Position numbers and translations under genes: made by a program
Source of the DNA: Siphonodentalium dalli
Lineage: Eukaryota > Mollusca > Scaphopoda > Gadilida > Siphonodentaliidae
Reading direction: 5' to 3'
Assembly: GCA_032622095.1 (NCBI GenBank)
Contig: CP136066.1
Coordinates: 195,476,816 to 195,540,815 of the forward strand
Length of the DNA stretch: 64,000 nucleotides
Part shown: positions 1-12,610 of the stretch, one piece after another
Numbering within the stretch: the first letter of the stretch is position 1
How the letters are laid out: each line of letters begins with the position of its first letter
The notes under the pieces: model-generated
What the model was told of the DNA's origin: nothing
What the model saw: the letters and a program-made list of their open reading frames with translations, nothing else
Database searches by the model: none

Positions 1-164
1 TTGTCGAGGCTTCGCCAGACGTGAACGCTCCTATCATCCTATCATTGCCAACGCGCCCATTTAGAAAAACCATTTGGCTATGATGACAAAGCGTGAGTAA
101 TTTTCGACCATAATTGTTTTTCATTTTATCCATGTTATATCTTTGTTTTGTGATGCCCACTCTT

Positions 165-257
165 TCTATAGCTAGATCGGCGTTATATATGCAAGGCGAC
201 CTATGGTCGATTCGCATATATGTTGCGCCAGCGCAGCTCCCGTCATGAAAGGGTTAA
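165..257. mobile_element. Right end of a TTAA-type MITE (CCCTTTCATGA family), degraded
   Basis: Reading inward from TTAA at 254-257, the end is CCCTTTCATGACGGGAGC, the same terminus as the elements at 52143 and 58227. Just inside is a degraded copy (about 181-228) of the hairpin that recurs through the window. No left end is recognisable; it is lost or lies in the unrelated-looking first 160 bases. TTAA target duplication is the hallmark of piggyBac-type transposition (family knowledge). No transposase is present. Confidence 0.6.
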
Positions 258-373
258 TGCATGTTGCCGTGCATATTCTTATTACGAGCAACACCAGGTT
301 TTCGTTCCCCGAGTAACAATATAGTTACCGAACTATGAGATATTTTTCTAGTTTTCAAAATTATACTATAAAG

Positions 374-538
374 TTATTATACAATGTTGTGTACAGTATG
401 TGTTTTTCTTGTACGAGTCCAGGTTGTGGTGAAAAGTCATATTGGACGAGACACGCCAGTGTCGAGTCGAATATGACTTTTCACCACAACCTGGACGAGT
501 ACAAGAAAAACTCATACTGTATACAACATTGTATAATG
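374..538. repeat. Foldback element, two arms of about 80 bp
   Basis: The left arm (374-454) and right arm (459-538) are reverse complements at roughly 90 percent, with a 4-base loop (GCCA). The transcript of either strand would form one long hairpin. Short open frames here simply read the two arms and are not taken as genes. No clear target duplication was seen. It is probably a very short foldback or MITE remnant. Confidence 0.75.
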
Positions 539-540
539 AC

Positions 541-820
541 ATTTTTATTATCCATCTGTATGTTTATCCAAATTTTGGAAATAAAACTTTTGTGGTTATT
601 TTTGGTATTTGTCGGCACTTAATTCTCTTTTAAAGCCTGTACCGTATATTGATCATCAGAAAGCATGATTTGGAAAAGTAAACACGGAAGTGAGAACAAA
701 ACTCGGAAATGCGGAAGTGAAACGTCTGCTAAAATCCATCAATGTTGCGCGCGCATCACAATTTGATCGATTCATTTCGCAATATAGTTAATTCGTGACG
801 TCACGGAGACCAATATGAGA
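541..820. other. Unannotated AT-rich DNA
   Basis: No coding signal, RNA gene or clear repeat was recognised here. The interval 1074-1520 downstream of the tandem pair is likewise blank. Confidence 0.5.
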
Positions 821-1073
821 AGTCATATTGTACAGTCGGGAGTCCAATATGACTTTCGGGGGTCCAATATTACTTTTTCCAGGACTATCACGTGGCGTCT
901 TTTGCCCAATCGGAAATGGTGTTAGTTAAGGGATGGATAATAAAAAGTTATATTGTACAGTCGGGAGTCCAATATGACTTTCGGGAGTCCAATATGACTT
1001 TTTCCATGACTACATTGTATCACGTGGCGGCTTTTGCCCAATGGGAAATGGTGTTAGTTAAGGGATGGATAAT
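821..1073. repeat. Tandem duplication, 125-bp unit, two copies
   Basis: Unit 1 (821-945) and unit 2 (946-1073) share the order AGTCATATTGTACAGTCGGG, then AGTCCAATATGACTTTCGGG, then CACGTGGCG, then GGTGTTAGTTAAGGGATGG. Each unit contains a short inverted motif pair around AGTCATATTG / CCAATATGACT, so each could itself fold. The second copy has a few substitutions and a small insertion (ACATTGT). Confidence 0.8.
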
Positions 1074-1523
1074 AATATATATTTGTTCACTTCGATATGT
1101 GTTTTTTGTGGAGATGCAATTGGAATCCGAATACCCCAAATTACCATGGTTACCATCTAGCCACGTCCCCGGTTATCGACCGCCATCCTTATGATGTTGT
1201 GGACATTGACGATCGTGTGAAATAAGTAAAATGACCGCACATTTGATGTGACCTTTATATGTAGGCAACATTATTTGACATTAGTTGTGGTTTTCAACTT
1301 CTGTTTGTCGTTAACAGGAAGTAATTTGGACTTCATCCGCACTCTCTTGCGTCTTGATAACAATCTCAAAAGGCGATCTATAAATCCCATTGTAACAATC
1401 GTTCCCAGATTTTTGGTAAAGCATACCAATTTCCAAGGCATGTTCAAGGCCAGTGCACGGATTGTGTTGTGTGTCGTGGTCAACACACGCTCAATGGCGA
1501 TTTCCAGCTAATCCCATTTTTAG

Positions 1524-1694
1524 AAGCAAATGTAATTTTTGAGAAAGTAGAAATTATTTTGGGATTGGGTGGGATTCGAACCCCGGCCCATGACGGCGAG
1601 TGCGCCTTGCGACTCAAAGTCCGACGTCAATACCACACGGCCACCGAAGCGACCCCAAAAAAAGGAAGCACAGTCTCAAAAATTACATTTGCTT
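1524..1694. repeat. Perfect 21-bp inverted repeat enclosing a tRNA-like sequence
   Basis: The 21 bases at 1524-1544 (starting AAGCAAATGTAATTT) are exactly reverse-complemented at 1674-1694. The enclosed 129 bases are almost filled by the tRNA-like sequence on the minus strand. A small terminal-inverted-repeat element carrying a tRNA-like core is one reading. A chance hairpin around an old SINE is less likely for 21 perfect bases. Confidence 0.65.
1561..1656 (-). tRNA. tRNA-like sequence (SINE head or pseudo-tRNA, Ser/Leu-like shape)
   Basis: On the minus strand there is an A-box-like TGGCCGTGTGG and a full B box GGTTCGAATCC, spaced as in class II tRNAs. A variable arm GGCG-CACT-CGCC is also visible. 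The ends GGGGTCG and CAATCCC can form most of an acceptor stem. The anticodon stem (TCGGA/TCGCA around CTTTGAG) and the T stem are imperfect, and the D-arm region is about six bases too long. A working tRNA is therefore unlikely. A tRNA-derived SINE head or a decayed tRNA gene fits better. Confidence 0.5.
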
Positions 1695-1699
1695 TTTTA

Positions 1700-2455
1700 A
1701 ATAGGCGCCTTGTGTGTTGTATGGTCCAAGACATGTTCAAAGAGCAACGCTCGGCATGTTTCGGAGACGTAAATAGTACATGCTACTGTGCCATATCTGC
1801 TATATATAATCCCATTGTGTCTGGTCAATTGTGCTCAGATCTTGCGAATAATACTTTACAAGTATACATCTCGTCTTCGACTCGAATAATTATGGTAAAG
1901 AACTACTCTTATGCTCTAACCCTAGTGATATTGCCACTCCCTACACTATATATTTATCCATTGGGAGTGGCATACGGGGTCTGGGCAAAATGTTGTGATA
2001 CATGTAATCAGTGAGGTATATCCTGTGTGATCAATAGCTACGATCAAAATGTTGACACAATGTTATACTTTGAACTGAAATTTGTTCGTAAAAAGATTAT
2101 CCATTCTCAGAGAAAAGTTACTTGTAAAATTTATCACACATTCCACGTGCGTCTGTTTATAAACGTAGCTGGAATTTCCACATTCTGCTCGACTCTTGGG
2201 AATTCCCCATAGGCGTGACGGCCAAGGTTACAAACAAAGCGATCCCACGAGACAGTTTTAACCAATCCGATGTTGCATCGACTGTATAAATTGAGCGCTT
2301 TCAACGCGTACACAATAACAATCCCATGTGATATTGTTATTGATTTAATCAAAGCGGCCACGTGATTGTTCTTATATTTTTAAAAGATGCAATAATTAAC
2401 ATACTGGACACTGATTGCAAAACATTTTATGACACAGATGTATATGTGGCTAAAC
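1700..2455. other. Unannotated AT-rich DNA
   Basis: Short open frames occur but show no recognisable domain, and no repeat structure was seen beyond scattered short words shared with 1380-1500. Confidence 0.5.
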
Positions 2456-2459
2456 TTAA

Positions 2460-2957
2460 AGGCACGGGCGGCGTTCGTTGCAGAAATATTCATATTTGTT
2501 CAAATCGCCGTCAACAGTATAGGAATATTAAAATATATATAGTTTTGTTCATATGCCAATCATAATCAGCGCGTAAATAGTATATTGTCAAGACGTACGA
2601 TGGTGTACGTAAACAAGAGCCTGCTCGTGTTACAGAAGTTTTGCTTCTGTTTACATAACACAGCGCAATCCTATTGGGTAATCACACACAAATGATATAA
2701 ACGCTCTTTATTATTTCCATATCAGGAAAACAGTAACAAATAACGCTCTTTATGTTTACCATATCCGGATCTAAACAAAAGCCAGGTTCTGTAACGTTTT
2801 TTCTTTTTGTTTACATAACAAAGGAAAAACATTTGACAATAACATACTGTTCATACCATATTTCTGATTGGCATAAGAACAAAGTCTGTCTATATTTTAC
2901 TATTCTTTCTGTTTATGGCGGTTTTTGACGGAGGTGAATATTTTAACAGCATACCCG
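2460..2957 (+). mobile_element. TTAA-type MITE, AGGCACGGGCGGCG family, 3' truncated
   Basis: It begins right after TTAA (2456-2459) with AGGCACGGGCGGCGTTCG and runs colinear with the complete copies at 42347 and 44271, including the internal words AAACGCTCTTTATTATTTCC and GGTGAATATTTTAACAGC. Similarity stops at about 2957, before the right terminal repeat, so this copy is broken. It is more diverged than the other two, which suggests an older insertion. Confidence 0.75.
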
Positions 2958-3190
2958 ACGTTTATGTAGTTGAGTAAAATATTAAATGTAAATGATTATT
3001 ACAGGGGGTGAGTCAACCCCATTGAATGTAAGTGAGAGTATATGGGGTTGTGAATTAACTAGCTCTAACCCTTACTTAGTTTTACTATCGTCGGGAAATA
3101 ACGGTTATCTGTCTTTTTCAAAACTTATCATTTCCAGTGTGGGTGTTTTTAAATCTATATATGTTGTTTGTATGTGTTGCGCTCGTCGTT

Positions 3191-6100
3191 TTAATAGCCA
3201 CAGTAATAGCCACAGTAATAGCCACAGTAATAGCCACATCACAGTAATAGCCACAGTAATAGCCACAGTAATAGCCACAGTAATAGCCACAGCAAAGTAA
3301 TAGCCACATTAATAGCCACACAGTAATAGCCACAGTAATAGCCACACAGTAATAGCCACAGTAATAGCCACAGTAACAGCCACACAGTAATAGCCACACA
3401 GAAATAGCCACAGTAATATATACAGTAATAGCCACATTAATAACCACAGTAATAGTCACACAGTGATAGCCACAATAATAGACACAGTAATAGCCACAGT
3501 AATATCTACAGTAATAGCCACAGTAATAGCCACATTAATAGCCATAGTAATAACCACATTAATAGCCACAGTAATAGCCACAGCACAGTAATAGCCACAG
3601 TAATAGCCACAGTAATAGCCACAGTAATAGCCATAGTAATAGCCACAGTAATAGCCACAGCACAGTAATAGCCACATTAATAGCCACATTAATAGCCACA
3701 CAGTAATAGCCACAGTAATAGCCACACAGTAATAGCCACAGTAATAGCCACAGTAACAGCCACACAGTAATAGCCACACAGAAATAGCCACAGTAATATA
3801 TACAGTAATAGCCACATTAATAAACACAGTAATAGCAACAATAATAGCCACAGTAATATCTACAGTAATAGCCACAGTAATAGCCACATTAATAGCCACA
3901 GTAATAACCACATTAATAGCCACACAGTAATAGCCACACAGTAATAGCCACAGTAATAGCCACACAGCAATAGCCACACAGTAATAGCCACAGTAATAGC
4001 CACAGTAATAGCCACAGTAATAGCCACAGTAATAACCACAGTAATAGCCACATTAATAGCCACAGTAATAACCACATTAATATCCACACAGTAATATCCA
4101 CACAGTAATAGCCACAGCAATAGCCACACAGCAATAGCCACACAGTAATAGCCACAGTAATAGCCACATTAATAGCCACAGTAATAACCACATTAATAGC
4201 CACAGAGTAATAGCCACACAGTAATAGCCACAGTAACAGCCATACAGTAATAGCCAAAATAATAGCCACAGTAATAGCCACAGTAATAGCCACATAGTAA
4301 TAGCCACATCAATAGCCACAGAATAGCCACACTAATAGCCACACATTAATAGCCACAGTAATAGCCACACATTAATAGCCACACATTAATAGCCACAGTA
4401 ATATTCACAGTAATAGCAACAGTAATAGCCGCACATTAATAGCCACAGTAATAGCCACAGTAATATTCACAGTAATAGCCACAGTAATAGCCACAGTAAT
4501 AGCCACACAGTAATAGCCACACAGTAATAGCTACAGTAATAGCCACACAGTAACAGCCACACAGTAATAGCCACAGCAATAGCCACACAGTAATAGCCAC
4601 ACAGTAATAGCCACAGTAATAGCCACACAGTAATAGCCACACAGAAATAGCCACAGTAATAGTCACACAGTAATAGCCACAATAATAGCCACAGTAATAT
4701 CTACAGTAATAGCCACAGTAATAACCACATTAATAGCCACAGAGTAATAGCCACACAGTAATAGCCACAGTAACAGCCACACAGTAATAGCCAAAATAAT
4801 AGCCACAGTAATATCTACAGTAATAGCCACAGTAATAACCACATTAATAGCCACAGAGTAATAGCCACACAGTAATAGCCACAGTAACAGCCACACAATA
4901 ATAGCCAAAATAATAGCCACAGTAATAGCCACAGTAATAGCCACATAGAAATAGCCACACCAATAGCCACAGAATAGCCACAATAATAGCCACACAATAG
5001 CCACAGTAATAGCCACACATTAATAGCCACAGTAATAGTCACAGAAATAGCCACACAGTAATAGCCACAGTAATACTCACAGTAATAGCCACAGTAATAG
5101 CCACACAGTAATAGCCACAGTAATAGCCACACAGTAATAGCCACAGTAATAGCCACAGTAATAGCCACAGTAACAGCCACACAGCAATAGCCCACAGTAA
5201 TAGCCACAGTAATAGCCACAGTAATAGCCACAGTAATAGCCACACAGTAATAGCCACACAGTAATAGCCACAGTAATAGCCACAGTAATAGCCACACAGT
5301 AATAGTCACAGTAATAGCCACAGTAATAGCCACACAGTAATAGCCACAGTAACAGCCACACAGTAATAGCCAAAATAATAGCCACAGTAATAGCCACAGT
5401 AATAGCCACATAGTAATAGCCAAAATAATAGCCACAGTCACAGTAATAGCCACATAGTAATAGCCACATCAATAGCCACAGAATAGCCACAGTAATAGCC
5501 ACACAATAGCCACAGTAATAGCCACACATTAATAGCCACAGTAATAGTCACAGTAATAGCCACATCAATAGCCACAGAATAGCCACAGTAATAGCCACAG
5601 TAATAGCCACACAATAGCCACAGTAATAGCCACACATTAATAGCCACAGTAATAGTCACAGTAATAGCCACACAGTAATAGCCACAGTAATAGCCACAGT
5701 AATAGTCACAGTAATAGCCACAGTAATAGCCACACAGTAATAGCCACAGTAATAGTCACAGTAATAGCCACATAGTAATAGCCACATCAATAGCCACAGA
5801 ATAGCCACAGTAATAGCCACACAATAGCCACAGTAATAGCCACACATTAATAGCCACAGTAATAGTCACAGTAATAGCCACACAGTAATAGCCACAGTGC
5901 CACAGTAATAGCCAAAGTAATAGTCACAGTAATAGCCACACAGTAATAGCCACAGTAATAGTCACAGTAATAGCCACATAGTAATAGCCACATCAATAGC
6001 CACTGAATAGCCACAGTAGTAGTCACACAATAGCCACAGTAATAGCCACACATTAATAGTCACAGTAATAGCCACACAGCAATAGCCACAGTGCCACAGT

Positions 6101-9100
6101 AATAGCCACAGTAATAGTCACAGCAATAGCCAAAGTAATAGACACACATTAATAGCCACAGTAATAGTCACAGTAATAGCCACACAGTAATAGCCACAGT
6201 AACAGTCACAGTAATAGCCACATAGTAATAGCCACATCAATAGCCACAGAATAGCCACAATAATAGCCACACAATAGCCACAGTAATAGCCACACATTAA
6301 TAGCCACAGTAATAGTCACAGTAATAGCCACACAGTAATAGCCACAGTAATATTCACAGTAATAGCCATAGTAATAGCCACACAGTAATAGCCACAGTAA
6401 TAGTCACAGTAATAGCCACACATTAATAGCCACAGAGCCACAGTAATAGCCACAGTAATAGTCGCAGTAATAGCCACAGTAATAGCCACACATTAATAGC
6501 CACAGTAATAGTCACAGTAATAGCCACACAGTAATAGCCACAGTAATATTAACAGTAATAGCCACAGTGCTTTCGTAATAGCTACAGTAATAGCCACAGT
6601 AATAGCCACAGTGCCACAGTAATAGCCACAGTAATAGTCACAGTAATAGCCACAGTAATAGCCACAGTGCCTTAGTAATAGCTACAGTAATATCCACAGT
6701 AATAGCTACAGTGCCACAGTAATAGCCACAGTAATAGTCACAGTAATAGCCACAGTAATAGCCACAGTACCTTAGTAATAGCCACAGTAATAGCCACAGT
6801 AATAGCCACAGTAACAACCACAGTGCCACAGTAATAGCAACAGTAATAGTCACAGTAATAGCCACAGTAATAGCCACACAGTAATAGCCACACAGTAATA
6901 GCCACAGTAATAGCCAGAGTAATAGCCACAGTGCCACAGTAATAGCCACAGTAATAGTCACAGTAATAGCCACAGTAATAGCCACACAGTAATAGCCACA
7001 TTAATATTCACAGTAATAGCCACACTGTAATAGCCACACTGTAATAGCCACAGTAATAGCCACAGTAATAGCCACAGTAATAACCACAGTAATAGCCACA
7101 TTAATAGCCACAGTAATAACCACATTAATATCCACACAGTAATATCCACACAGTAATAGCCACAGCAATAGCCACACAGCAATAGCCACACAGTAATAGC
7201 CACAGTAATAGCCACATTAATAGCCACAGTAATAACCACATTAATAGCCACAGAGTAATAGCCACACAGTAATAGCCACAGTAACAGCCATACAGTAATA
7301 GCCAAAATAATAGCCACAGTAATAGCCACAGTAATAGCCACATAGTAATAGCCACATCAATAGCCACAGAATAGCCACAGTAATAGCCACACATTAATAG
7401 CCACAGTAATAGCCACACATTAATAGCCACACATTAATAGCCACAGTAATATTCACAGTAATAGCAACAGTAATAGCCACACATTAATAGCCACAGTAAT
7501 AGCCACAGTAATATTCACAGTAATAGCCACAGTAATAGCCACAGTAATAGCCACACAGTAATAGCCACACAGTAATAGCCACAGTAATAGCCACACAGTA
7601 ACAGCCACACAGTAATAGCCACAGCAATAGCCACACAGTAATAGCCACACAGTAATAGCCACAGTAATAGCCACACAGTAATAGCCACACAGTAATATCT
7701 ACAGTAATAGCCACAGTAATAACCACATTAATAGCCACAGAGTAATAGCCACACAGTAATAGCCACAGTAACAGCCACACAATAATAGCCAAAATAATAG
7801 CCACAGTAATATCTACAGTAATAGCCACAGTAATAACCACATTAATAGCCACAGAGTAATAGCCACACAGTAATAGCCACAGTAACAGCCACACAGTAAT
7901 AGCCAAAATAATAGCCAAAGTAATAGCCACAGTAATAGCCACATAGTAATAGCCACACCAATAGCCACAGAATAGCCACAATAATAGCCACACAATAGCC
8001 ACAGTAATAGCCACACATTAATAGCCACAGTAATAGTCACAGAAATAGCCACACAGTAATAGCCACAGTAATATTCACAGTAATAGCCACAGTAATAGCC
8101 ACACAGTAATAGCCACAGTAATAGCCACACAGTAATAGCCACAGTAATAGCCACAGTAATAGCCACAGTAACAGCCACACAGCAATAGCCCACAGTAATA
8201 GCCACATTAATAGCCACAGTAATAGCCACAGTAATAGCCACACAGTAATAGCCACACAGTAATAGCCACAGTAATAGCCACAGTAATAGCCACACAGTAA
8301 TAGTCACAGTAATAGCCACAGTAATAGCCACACAGTAATAGCCACAGTAACAGCCACACAGTAATAGCCAAAATAATAGCCACAGTAATAGCCACAGTAA
8401 TAGCCACATAGTAATAGCCAAAATAATAGCCACAGTCACAGTAATAGCCACATAGTAATAGCCACATCAATAGCCACAGAATAGCCACAGTAATAGCCAC
8501 ACAATAGCCACAGTAATAGCCACACATTAATAGCCACAGTAATAGTCACAGTAATAGCCACATCAATAGCCACAGAATAGCCACAGTAATAGCCACAGTA
8601 ATAGCCACACAATAGCCACAGTAATAGCCACACATTAATAGCCACAGTAATAGTCACAGTAATAGCCACACAGTAATAGCCACAGTAATAGCCACAGTAA
8701 TAGTCACAGTAATAGCCACAGTAATAGCCACACAGTAATAGCCACAGTAATAGTCACAGTAATAGCCACATAGTAATAGCCACATCAATAGCCACAGAAT
8801 AGCCACAGTAATAGCCACACAATAGCCACAGTAATATCCACACATTAATAGCCACAGTAATAGTCACAGTAATAGCCACACAGTAATAGCCACAGTGCCA
8901 CAGTAATAGCCAAAGTAATAGTCACAGTAATAGCCACACAGTAATAGCCACAGTAATAGTCACAGTAATAGCCACATAGTAATAACCACATCAATAGCCA
9001 CAGAATAGCCACAGTAGTAGTCACACAATAGCCACAGTAATAGCCACACATTAATAGTCACAGTAATAGCCACACAGCAATCGCCACAGTGCCACAGTAA

Positions 9101-12078
9101 TAGCCACAGTAATAGTCACAGCAATAGCCAAAGTTATAGACACACATTAATAGCCACAGTAATAGTCACAGTAATAGCCACACAGTAATAGCCACAGTAA
9201 TAGTCACAGTAATAGCCACATAGTAATAGCCACATCAATAGCCACAGAATAGCCACAATAATAGCCACACAATAGCCACAGTAATAGCCACACATTAATA
9301 GCCACAGTAATAGTCACAGTAATAGCCACACAGTAATAGCCACAGTAATATTCACAGTAATAGCCATAGTAATAGCCACACAGTAATAGCCACAGTAATA
9401 GTCACAGTAATAGCCACACATTAATAGCCACAGAGCCACAGTAATAGCCACAGTAATAGTCGCAGTAATAGCCACAGTAATAGCCACACATTAATAGCCA
9501 CAGTAATAGTCACAGTAATAGCCACACAGTAATAGCCACAGTAATATTAACAGTAATAGCCACAGTGCTTTCGTAATAGCTACAGTAATAGCCACAGTAA
9601 TAGCCACAGTGCCACAGTAATAGCCACAGTAATAGTCACAGTAATAGCCACAGTAATAGCCACAGTGCCTTAGTAATAGCTACAGTAATATCCACAGTAA
9701 TAGCTACAGTGCCACAGTAATAGCCACAGTAATAGTCACAGTAATAGCCACAGTAATAGCCACAGTACCTTAGTAATAGCCACAGTAATAGCCACAGTAA
9801 TAGCCACAGTAACAACCACAGTGCCACAGTAATAGCAACAGTAATAGTCACAGTAATAGCCACAGTAATAGCCACACAGTAATAGCCACACAGTAATAGC
9901 CAGAGTAATAGCCAGAGTAATAGCCACAGTGCCACAGTAATAGCCACAGTAATAGTCACAGTAATAGCCACAGTAATAGCCACACAGTAATAGCCACATT
10001 AATATTCACAGTAATAGCCACACTGTAATAGCCACACTGTAATAGCCACACATTAATAGCCACAGTAATAGCCAAACTGTAATAGCCACAGTAATAGCCA
10101 CAGTAATAGCCACAGTGCCACAGTAATAGTCACAGTAATAGCCACAGTAATAGCCACACAGTAATAGCCACAGTAATATTCACAGTAATAGCCACATAGT
10201 AATAGCCACATCAATAGCCACAGAATAGCCACAGTAATAGCCACACAATAGCCACAGTAATAGCCACACATTAATAGCCACAGTAATAGCCACAGCAATA
10301 GCCACAGTGCCACAGTAATAGTCACAGTAATAGCCACAGTAATAGCCACACAGTAATAGCCACAGTAATAGTCACAGTAATAGCCACATAGTAATAGCCA
10401 CATCAATAGCCACAGAATAGCCACAGTAATAGCCACACAATAGCCACAGTAATAGCCACACATTAATAGCCACAGTAATAGCCACACAGTAATAGCCACA
10501 GTGCCACAGTAATAGCCACAGTAATAGTCACAGTAATAGCCACAGTAATAGCCACAGTGCCTTAGTAATAGCCACAGTAATAGCCACAATAATAGCCACA
10601 GTGCCACATAACTAGCCACAGTAATAGTCACAGTAATAGCCACAGTAATAGCCACAGTGCCTTAGTAATAGCTACAGTAATAGCCACAGTAATAGCTACA
10701 GTTTTATCCACAGTGCCACAGTAACAGCCACAGTAATAGCCACAGCAATACCCACAGTGCCACATTAATAGCCACAGTAAAAGCCACAGTAATAGCCACA
10801 TTGCCACAGTAATAGCCACAGTAATAGCAACAGTGCCACAGTTAATAGCCACAGTAATAGCCACAGTAATAGCCACAGTAATAGCCACAGTGCGACAGTA
10901 ATAGCCACAGTAATAGCAACAGTGCCACAGTTAATAGCCACAGTGATAGCCACAGTAATAGCCACACATTCATAGCCACAGTGCCACAGTAATAGCCACA
11001 GTAATAGCCACAGTGTCACAGTAATAGCCACAGTAATAGCCACAGTAATAGCCACAGTAATAGCCACAGTAATAGCCACAGTAATAGCCACAGTAATAGC
11101 CACACAGTAATAGCCACAGTGCCACATTTAATAGCCATAGTAATAGCCACAGTAATAGCCACAGTAATAGCCACAGTGCCACAGTAATAGCCACAGTAAT
11201 AGCAACAGTGCCACAGTTAATAGCCACAGTAATAGCCACAGTAATAGCCACAGTGCCACAGTAATAGCCACAGTAATAGCCACAGTAATAGCCACACAGT
11301 AATAGCCACAGTGCCACATTTAATAGCCATAGTAATAGCCACAGTAATAGCCACAGTAATAGCCACAGTGCCACAGTAATAGCCACAGTAATAGCAACAG
11401 TGCCACAGTTAATAGCCACAGTAATAGCCACACAGTAACAGCCACATTGCCACAGTAATAGCCACAGTAATAGCCACAGTGTCACAGTAATAGCCACATT
11501 GCCACAGTAATAGCCACAGTGCCACAGTAATAGCCACAGTAATAGCAACAGTGCCACAGTTAATAGCCACAGTAATAGCCACAGTAATAGCCACAGTGCC
11601 ACAGTAACAGCCACAGTGCCACAGTAATAGCCCCAGTAATAGCCACAGTGTCACTGTAATAGCCACAGTAATAACCACATAGTCACAGTAATAGCAACAG
11701 TAATAGCAACAGTAATAGCCACAGTAATAGCCACAGTAAGAGCCAGAGTGTCACAGTAATAGCCACAGTAATAGCCACAGTGCCACAGTAATAGCCACAG
11801 TAAGAGCCACATTGCCACAGTAATAGCCACAGTAATAGCCACAGTGCCACTGTAATAGCCACATTGCCACAGTAATAGCCACAGTAATAGCCACATTGAC
11901 ACAGTAATAGCCATAGAAATAGCCACAGTGCCACAGTAATAGCAACAGTGCCACAGTAATAGCCACAGTGCCACAATAATAGCCATAGTAATAGCCCCAG
12001 TGCCATAGTAATAGCCACAGTGCCACAGTAATATCCACATTGCCACAGTAATAGCCACAGTAATAGCCACAGTAATAA
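3191..12078. repeat. Giant 12-bp minisatellite array (GTAATAGCCACA), 8.9 kb
   Basis: Roughly 700 head-to-tail copies of GTAATAGCCACA and close variants run without interruption. Common variants are a 14-base form (CAGTAATAGCCACA), TAGTCACAG, ATTAATAGCC and ATATTCACAG. From about 10.1 kb an eight-base insert (GTGCCACA) becomes frequent, so the last 2 kb are a distinct subtype. Because 12 is a multiple of three, reading frames persist. One plus frame is closed by TAA-TAG in every unit, while all three minus frames stay open, giving meaningless AITV, WLLL and CGYY strings. These frames are rejected as genes. Confidence 0.98.
3997..10045. repeat. 3-kb block duplicated in tandem inside the 12-mer array
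   Basis: About 3997-7045 and 7046-10045 carry the same order of 12-mer variants. The offset is 3048 bases in the left part and 2998 after an internal 50-base difference near 4.7 kb. Rare variants recur at the matching offset, for example GTGCTTTCGTAATAG at about 6567 and 9565, and AGTCGCAGTAATAG at about 6460 and 9458. This points to one recent unequal exchange or segment duplication rather than independent unit turnover. Block edges are approximate. Confidence 0.88.
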
Positions 12079-12520
12079 TAAGAAAGAAGAGCATTGATTT
12101 CTCATATGACTGTTCGAGTTGTGGAGGTGCATTTAGTCTGTGGTCGTGGGCGGTTATATCGGCGCATGAGCCATTAAATACACACAATGTGATGGGAACC
12201 TTTTACCACTTAATGCTTTACCATTATGGGTAATGATTTATGATGGGCTGAAGATGGATCGACAATAATAATCCCCTCTGAAAAGTCGTGCAGTTAGAGA
12301 ATAGCAATCAATATATGCAACAATATTTGCAAATTACATGTATGAATAACGGTATACCATTATAAAAATGCATTAAGTCTCTGCAATTTTAACAGTTGAA
12401 TGCTTATGCGCCCTCCCTATGAACCAGCAGTTACATGTAAGTGACGTGCGCTTCACTTGTGTTCTGACAGTCTGCGAAGTGTCACGCGAAAGGTGTGGTG
12501 CTCCTCTGGTCACCAATCTC
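12079..12520. other. Spacer between satellite and receptor gene; possible upstream control region
   Basis: Unique sequence of about 440 bases between the end of the satellite and the TATA box. GTGACGTGCG (about 12441) and CCAAT (12513-12517) are seen, but no element can be assigned with confidence. Confidence 0.35.
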
Positions 12521-12529
12521 TATATATAG
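12521..12529 (+). promoter_or_regulatory. TATA box of the receptor gene
   Basis: TATATATAG lies about 90 bases upstream of the preferred ATG. Transcription would start near 12545-12555, giving a short leader of about 60 bases to the ATG at 12611. The ATG at 12566 would have only 10-20 leader bases and a weak context (T at -3), which supports the downstream start. No transcript data are available. Confidence 0.5.
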
Positions 12530-12610
12530 GGGAGTGTCTGTCTCAACTAGCTTCTGTGCGAATACATGTATAAGTGCATGACCAGATTGCGTACTATATA
12601 TATAGAGACA

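Noticed and set aside
3105-12187. Dozens of long minus-strand frames coding AITV, WLLL or CGYY repeats
   Set aside because: They are forced by a 12-base repeat whose period is a multiple of three; all three minus frames are open at once, with no start context or domain.
12566-12610. Upstream ATG as the receptor start
   Set aside because: Weak context (T at -3), would give almost no leader after the TATA box, and puts 15 basic/polar residues before the signal peptide. It is kept as an alternative.
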